From: Geomonas propionica
GTDB lineage: Bacteria > Desulfobacterota > Desulfuromonadia > Geobacterales > Geobacteraceae
Direction: 5' to 3'
Assembly (NCBI RefSeq): GCF_016458235.1
Contig: NZ_JAEMHK010000004.1
Span: 1-64,000, forward strand
DNA: 64,000 bases
The notes below the pieces were generated by a model. That model saw only the letters and a program-made list of their open reading frames with translations. It was not told the DNA's origin and ran no database searches. This document shows positions 59,381 through 64,000 of the stretch, in pieces. The first letter of the stretch is position 1; every line of letters starts with the position of its first letter. Position numbers and translations under genes: made by a program.

Positions 59381-61330
59381 TTACGGAATCATCCAGGGGA
59401 AGACATAGGCCTGCAGCGTGACGATGATGCCCATGACGGTGGTAAGAAACAGGGCGTGCTTCAGGGTGAAGCGGAACAGGTTCCCCTCTTCACCGACCAG
59501 GCCGGTGGCAGCGCAGGCGACGGCGATGGACTGCGGCGAGATCATCTTGCCCATGACACCGCCGCTGGTGTTGGCGGCGCCGGTCAGGAGCGGGTTCATG
59601 CCGAGCTGCTCGGCGGTCACCTTCTGCAGACCGCCGAAGAGGACGTTGCTGGAGGTGTCCGAGCCGGTCAGGAACACGCCTAGCATGCCCAGGAACGGAG
59701 AGAGGAACGGGAACATGGCGCCCGCCTTGGTGAAGGAGATCCCCATGCTGGTGGTCATGCCCGAGGCATTCATGACGAAGGCCAGACCTACCACGGAGGC
59801 GACGGTGACCGCCGGCCAGCGCATGTCAAACAGGGTCTTGCCCAACACCTGGAAGAAGTCGGCGATGCCGACGCCGCAGATTAGCGCGGAGAGGATAGCC
59901 GCGATCAGGATGGCGGTACCGGCTGCGGACATGAAGTTGAAGGTGAACTTAGCAGCCACCTTGGCCGGAAGCTGGTCGCCTACCGCCTTGTCCAGCGCTT
60001 TGAACTGAGCCTTGTCCACGGCCTTCGCCTCAACCAGTTCCTTCTCTACCTTTTGCAGATCCTTCTGCTTCTTATCGACTGCGTCGTACGCGGCCAGCCG
60101 CTCGGCGGTGACCACAGCCTTGCCGGCCGGGAGGCTCTGCTCGACCACCAGCACCTTGTCCTCGAGTGCCTGCAGCTCGGTCAGGCCGACGGCCAGTGCG
60201 GCCTGCTTGGGGTCCGCCGGGGAGAGCAGCGCCGCCTGCTTGGCAGCTTCGGCCTTGACGGCCGCAACTTTCTTGATGCCGTCTTCCGGCTTGGAGACTT
60301 TCTTCACGATGGCGTTGTCCAGGCCGGAGATCGGGATCACGACCTTGCTCTTGTCCAGAGATGTCTTGACCGACGGGATGCCCCAGACCAGGACCATGAT
60401 GGTAAGTGCAAGGTAGGGAGCCCAGGCGCGGAACACCTGCGCTCCGGTGTAGTCATGGCTTTCCTTCCCGGTGAACTCCGGCTCGTGGTCGAAGGTCCAG
60501 ACCGTGGCCGGCTGCCAGAACTTGAGCAGGATGACCAGGGCGGCCAGGGTCAAAAGCGAAGCGGTGACGTCCGGGAGGTAGGGTCCCAGGTAGCTCGCGG
60601 TACCCCATTGGGCGAAGGCGAAGGTGACGCCGCAGACGATGATGGCGGGGAGCACTTCGATTGTCTTTTTCCAGCCGACCATGATCATGATGACGTAGAA
60701 CGGAATGAACACAGAGATGAAGGGGAGCTGGCGCCCCACCATGGTGGAGAGCTTCATGAGCCCCGCGTCGTCGTAACCCATGACGCCTGCCAGCGCGACG
60801 ACCGGGATGCCGATGGCGCCGAAGGCGACGGGAGCAGTATTGGCGATGAGACAGACACCCGCCGCGTAGAAGGGGCGGAAACCGAGACCGACCAGGGTCG
60901 CGCCGGCAATGGCGACCGGGGTGCCGAAGCCGGCAGCCCCCTCGATGAAGGCGCCGAAACAGAAGGCAATCAAGAGGGCCTGCAAACGGCGGTCACCGGT
61001 GAGACCGGCCAGCGAGGCGCGGATGATCTCGAACTGCCCACCCTTCACGGTGATGTTATAGAGGAGGATGGTGGTGACCACGATGTAGAACACGGGGAAG
61101 AGACCGAAGGCTGCGCCGTGCAGGGTGGCGAGACCCGCAAGTTTCGCCGGCATCTGCCACCCGAAAATGGCGATGGCAATGGCGGAAGCGACCGCAAGCG
61201 GGCCGGCCTTGTGGGCCTTCATCTTGAATACGGCCAGACAGACGAAGATGACAACGAGGGGAATGGCGGCAACCAGCGCGGACATAGCGAGGCTTCCCGC
61301 AACGGGGGTGTAGCTCTGAATCCATGGCAT
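59381..61330 (-). CDS. lldP: L-lactate permease with large hydrophilic insertion
   Basis: 649 residues, LctP family; relatives are usually about 550. Twelve or so membrane helices carry family motifs such as GAFIEGAAGFGTPVAIAGA and NTSGGVMGKMISPQSIAVACAA. Between about residues 325 and 455 there is an insertion rich in Ala, Lys, Glu and Val (KVEKELVEAKAVDKAQFKAL), predicted to be helical or coiled coil and not membrane-embedded. It imports lactate with protons. It is the first gene of the minus-strand cluster, with a PdhR/LldR-like operator 150 bases upstream. Confidence 0.93.
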   Translation of the reverse strand: MPWIQSYTPVAGSLAMSALVAAIPLVVIFVCLAVFKMKAHKAGPLAVASAIAIAIFGWQMPAKLAGLATLHGAAFGLFPVFYIVVTTILLYNITVKGGQFEIIRASLAGLTGDRRLQALLIAFCFGAFIEGAAGFGTPVAIAGATLVGLGFRPFYAAGVCLIANTAPVAFGAIGIPVVALAGVMGYDDAGLMKLSTMVGRQLPFISVFIPFYVIMIMVGWKKTIEVLPAIIVCGVTFAFAQWGTASYLGPYLPDVTASLLTLAALVILLKFWQPATVWTFDHEPEFTGKESHDYTGAQVFRAWAPYLALTIMVLVWGIPSVKTSLDKSKVVIPISGLDNAIVKKVSKPEDGIKKVAAVKAEAAKQAALLSPADPKQAALAVGLTELQALEDKVLVVEQSLPAGKAVVTAERLAAYDAVDKKQKDLQKVEKELVEAKAVDKAQFKALDKAVGDQLPAKVAAKFTFNFMSAAGTAILIAAILSALICGVGIADFFQVLGKTLFDMRWPAVTVASVVGLAFVMNASGMTTSMGISFTKAGAMFPFLSPFLGMLGVFLTGSDTSSNVLFGGLQKVTAEQLGMNPLLTGAANTSGGVMGKMISPQSIAVACAATGLVGEEGNLFRFTLKHALFLTTVMGIIVTLQAYVFPWMIP

Positions 61331-61768
61331 GACTGATGTTCTCCTTTGGTTCGTGATGCTGGTATGGGCGGCAAAAAGATGGCTATCTTAATTCAAATCG
61401 AACACGTTCGGAACTGCCCCTACTGGTGACGCCCAAGACCTGACATGCGGAGAACAGGGCAATCAAACCAAGTTATACATTTTGGTAAGGCCAATTAACC
61501 ACCTTTTCAGAACAGTGTCAAGTTATTTTGCATACGCTATATAAATGGCTTTACTCATGCGGTTTTTTCAACTAGGATATTTAGGCCATATGGTAATATC
61601 TTTTTTCGCATATACCTACAACCCGCTTCACCGAACGAACGTATGACAGAAAAAACAAACGGGTTCCAAGAGATTTAAAACAGCTTTACCCTGATCAAAC
61701 GGCTAGCTCTCACGAGGCCGGCCTTCGCTTCAGTGGGTAATGCCAAAAGTGATGGAGGAAGAACAGCT
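61331..61768. other. Divergent promoter region of the lactate regulon
   Basis: 438 bases between lldP (minus) and the LUD operon (plus), AT-richer than its flanks. It holds the operator-like site at 61480-61496 and AT-rich stretches suitable for promoters in both directions. No gene seen. Confidence 0.7.
61480..61496. promoter_or_regulatory. PdhR/LldR-like operator
   Basis: TTTTGGTAAGGCCAATT is close to the FadR-subfamily palindrome AATTGGT-N3-ACCAATT. It lies 150 bases from the lldP start and 273 bases from the LUD gene start. The GntR regulator encoded at 54578-55300 is the obvious candidate. Confidence 0.6.
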
Positions 61769-62320
61769 ATGTACGAGCAATTCAAGGCCAGGGCAGTCGC
61801 GGTCGGGGCGGAAGTGCACCGGGTCGACACCTACCGTGACGCAGTCGAATTCGTCCTCTCGTTTTTAAAACAGGAAAGCGTTGCCGAAACTTCGGGGAGC
61901 TACGCAGTGTGGGCCAAGGGTCCTTTCCTGGAGGCGGTAGGCCAAGAGTCGCTGGCCGGGGTTCCCGGGCTCGGCTTCGAGGTGACCAGGGAGCGCGCGG
62001 CGCAGGCCAAGGTCGGCATCAGCGACATGTCCTTCGCGGTGGCTGACACCGGTTCCCTGGTACAGGACCAGGCGGCGCCGGACCAGCGCTTGGCCTCAGC
62101 CCTGACCAGCATTCACATCGCGCTGGTACCTTCAGACAACATCGTCCCCGACAAGGCTGCCCTCTTCTCCCGCATCAATCCCGGTAACAGCCGTTACATA
62201 GCCTTCATCACCGGGCCGAGCCGTACCGCCGACATCGAGCGCGTGCTGACCATCGGCGTGCACGGGCCGGAGCGGCTCATCATACTGTTTGTCGACGAGC
62301 TGGGAGGGGAGAAGAAATGA
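61769..62320 (+). CDS. lutC: LUD-domain protein (LutC-like)
   Basis: 183 residues. The LUD fold is shown by SVAETSGSYAVWAKGP, GISDMSFAVADTGSLVQ and IHIALVPSDNIVPD. LutC is one of three subunits of the LutABC L-lactate oxidation system. The ATG at 61769 is chosen over an upstream extension; GGAGGAAG lies about 10 bases before it. Its stop overlaps the next start by 4 bases (ATGA). Confidence 0.88.
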   Translation: MYEQFKARAVAVGAEVHRVDTYRDAVEFVLSFLKQESVAETSGSYAVWAKGPFLEAVGQESLAGVPGLGFEVTRERAAQAKVGISDMSFAVADTGSLVQDQAAPDQRLASALTSIHIALVPSDNIVPDKAALFSRINPGNSRYIAFITGPSRTADIERVLTIGVHGPERLIILFVDELGGEKK

Positions 62321-64000
62321 AACAGGAATTCAAGGCATCGATAAAGAGGGCTTTGAACGACGCCAACCTCACCGGCGCGTTGGGGAAGTTTTCCGAAGCC
62401 TATAAGGTGAACCGTACCAAGGCGTACGAGGGAATCGACTTCGAGGAACTGCGTGGGCGCATCGCGGAGGCCAAATCCTCGGCGGCCTGTCACCTGGACG
62501 AGGTTGCGGAAACCTTCCGCACAAACGCCGAGGCCCTCGGCGCCAAGGTTTTTCGCACCCGCGATCCTGAAGAGGTGAAACAGTACATCCTCAAGGTGGC
62601 GCGCGAAAACGGCGTGAAGAACGTGGTGAAGTCGAAGTCGATGGCCACCGAGGAGATCCACCTGAACAAGGCACTGGTGGAGCAGGGAATTTCCGTCGCC
62701 GAGACCGATCTCGGTGAATGGATCATCCAGCTCGCCGGGCAGACCCCGTCCCACATGGTGATGCCGGCCATCCATATGACCAAGGAAGAGGTCGCCGACA
62801 TCTTCAGTAAGGAAGTGAACGAGCGGCTGGACACCGACATCCCGCGTCTGGTCAAGGTCGCTAGAAACGAATTGCGCCCGAAGTTCCTGGAAGCCGACAT
62901 GGGCATCTCCGGCGGCAACATTGCCGTTGCCGAGACCGGCAGCATCGTCTTAGTGACCAACGAGGGGAACGCGCGCCTGGTGACCACCCTGCCCCGCATC
63001 CACGTCGCGTTGATCGGCGTCGAGAAGCTGGTCGAGAAGTTTGAGACGGTGGTCCCGATCCTCGATGCGCTCCCCCGGAGCGCCACCGCACAGCTTCTCA
63101 CCAGCTACGTTTCCATCATCTCCGGACCGACACAGAACGACGACGGCTCCACCAAAGAGCTACACATCATCCTGATGGACAACCAGCGCACGGAGATGGC
63201 CAAGGACCCGAAGTTCAAGCAGGCACTGCAGTGCATCCGCTGCGGCTCCTGCCTCAACGTCTGTCCCATCTTCCGCCTGGTGGGAGGACACGTCTTCGGC
63301 AAGGTCTACACCGGCGGCATCGGCACCATCCTCACCGCCTGGTTCGACGAGCTGAAAAAATCCGAGGAGATCCAGGGGCTGTGCATCCAGTGCGGCAACT
63401 GCACCCAGGTCTGCCCCGGCAAGCTGGACATCCCCGAGATGATCATGGAGATCAGACGCAGGCTGGTCCTTGAAAAGGGTCAGCCATTGGTGCAAAAGGC
63501 GATCTTCAGCGTCGTGAACAACCGGAAGCTCTTCCACGGCATGCTGCGCGCCGCCTCCGTCGCCGGCAAGCCCTTCACCTCGGGAAAGTTCATCCGGCAC
63601 CTGCCGCTGTTCCTATCTGAGCTCACCGACGGGCGCAGTCTCCCGGCTATCGCCGAAAAGCCGTTCCGCGACATCTACGCCGAGATCGAGCAGCCCAAGG
63701 GGAAGGAAAAGGCGGTCTTCTACGCCGGCTGCCTGATCGACTTCGCCTACCCGGAGACCGGCGTCGCGTTGGTGAAGCTCCTCAACAAGGCCGGTATCGA
63801 GGTGATCTTCCCGGAGGAGCAGACCTGCTGCGGAGCGCCGGCGCTCTACAGCGGCGCCTACGAGGTTGCGGCTCAAAACGCCGCCGACAACATTGAGGCT
63901 CTATTGCAACAGGATGCTAACTACGTGGTTTCCGCCTGCCCCACCTGTACCGTGGCGCTCGCCCACGATTTCGCCAAGACACTGGAGGCGGTCGGGCGGA
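62317..64000 (+). CDS. LutB-like LUD/iron-sulfur protein with CCG domain, partial at right edge
   Basis: At least 561 residues; the gene runs off the window. Residues about 70-300 are a LUD domain (KNVVKSKSMATEEIHLNKAL, ISGGNIAVAETGSIVLVTNE). Two 4Fe-4S motifs follow, CIRCGSCLNVCPIFR near 306 and CIQCGNCTQVCPG near 355. A LutA/GlpC-type cysteine-rich (CCG) part then begins (FYAGCLIDFAYPETG, EQTCCGAPALYSG). LutB proteins normally end before a CCG domain, so this appears to be a LutB-LutA fusion. With LutC it should oxidise L-lactate to pyruvate. Confidence 0.9.
   Translation, partial: MKQEFKASIKRALNDANLTGALGKFSEAYKVNRTKAYEGIDFEELRGRIAEAKSSAACHLDEVAETFRTNAEALGAKVFRTRDPEEVKQYILKVARENGVKNVVKSKSMATEEIHLNKALVEQGISVAETDLGEWIIQLAGQTPSHMVMPAIHMTKEEVADIFSKEVNERLDTDIPRLVKVARNELRPKFLEADMGISGGNIAVAETGSIVLVTNEGNARLVTTLPRIHVALIGVEKLVEKFETVVPILDALPRSATAQLLTSYVSIISGPTQNDDGSTKELHIILMDNQRTEMAKDPKFKQALQCIRCGSCLNVCPIFRLVGGHVFGKVYTGGIGTILTAWFDELKKSEEIQGLCIQCGNCTQVCPGKLDIPEMIMEIRRRLVLEKGQPLVQKAIFSVVNNRKLFHGMLRAASVAGKPFTSGKFIRHLPLFLSELTDGRSLPAIAEKPFRDIYAEIEQPKGKEKAVFYAGCLIDFAYPETGVALVKLLNKAGIEVIFPEEQTCCGAPALYSGAYEVAAQNAADNIEALLQQDANYVVSACPTCTVALAHDFAKTLEAVGR

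Noticed and set aside
60053..61336. Plus-strand open frame opposite lldP
   Set aside because: Antisense shadow of the lactate permease; the translation is rich in Asp, Gly and His without family features.

Overview
The window looks like a chromosomal segment of a Geobacter-type deltaproteobacterium (Geobacteraceae; the relatives I have in mind are G. bemidjiensis, Citrifermentans and Geomonas). This is inferred from gene content: an rnfCDGEAB complex, a ferredoxin-dependent 2-oxoglutarate oxidoreductase (korDABC) beside mdh and a monomeric icd, glcDF/LUD lactate oxidation genes, a PEP-CTERM protein, near-perfect sigma-54 promoters, and several families of intergenic palindromic repeats. No rRNA gene is present to confirm it, and I could run no database search.

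Layout. 1-2.2 kb: two small exported proteins and a PEP-CTERM protein behind a textbook sigma-54 promoter. 2.4-5.4 kb: a membrane hybrid histidine kinase and a rhodanese. 5.4-6.0 kb: a gene-poor gap with the 3' half of an initiator tRNA and its terminator. 6.0-14.7 kb (minus strand): one long probable operon with a fused ECF-transporter ATPase/T protein, rnfCDGEAB, apbE, a NusG-domain-II protein and a Gx transporter. 14.8-19.3 kb: sucC-sucD-ribbon-helix-helix protein-maeB. 19.4-30.0 kb: a tricarboxylate (tricarballylate-like) catabolic operon, dctPQM-tcuA-tcuB-porin, transcribed from a sigma-54 promoter, with a sensor kinase and sigma-54 activator next to it. 30.0-31.1 kb: a split chromate-transporter pair. 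31.9 kb: tRNA-fMet. 32-37 kb: housekeeping genes rlmB, pyrF, proS and ispG separated by palindromic repeats. 36.9-43.4 kb: isochorismatase-family hydrolase, amidohydrolase, PEBP-like protein, rlmD and a tRNA nucleotidyltransferase. 43.7-51.4 kb: an HD-GYP protein, korDABC, mdh and icd. 51.9-54.4 kb: a LysM lipoprotein and aspS. 54.6-64 kb: a lactate regulon made of a minus-strand lldP-lrgA-lrgB-glcD-glcF-gntR cluster and a divergent plus-strand LUD/iron-sulfur operon that runs off the right edge.

How the genes fit together. Most of the window is organic-acid respiration. Lactate enters through LldP and is oxidised by GlcDF and/or LutBC-like enzymes to pyruvate, which LrgAB may move across the membrane. 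Tricarboxylates enter through a porin and TRAP system and are oxidised by TcuAB to the quinone pool. Kor, Icd, Mdh, SucCD and MaeB are TCA-cycle and anaplerotic steps. Kor yields reduced ferredoxin, which Rnf can couple to ion transport. Regulation visible in the DNA includes two sigma-54 promoters, an NtrC-type upstream-activator cluster, a PdhR/LldR-like operator between the divergent lactate operons, and a perfect 21-bp palindrome upstream of icd.

The least-explained points are the Rnf cluster with its degenerate ECF ATPase, the non-canonical RnfD flavinylation site, the RHH protein inside the sucCD-maeB operon, the large hydrophilic insert in LldP, and the four families of intergenic inverted repeats.
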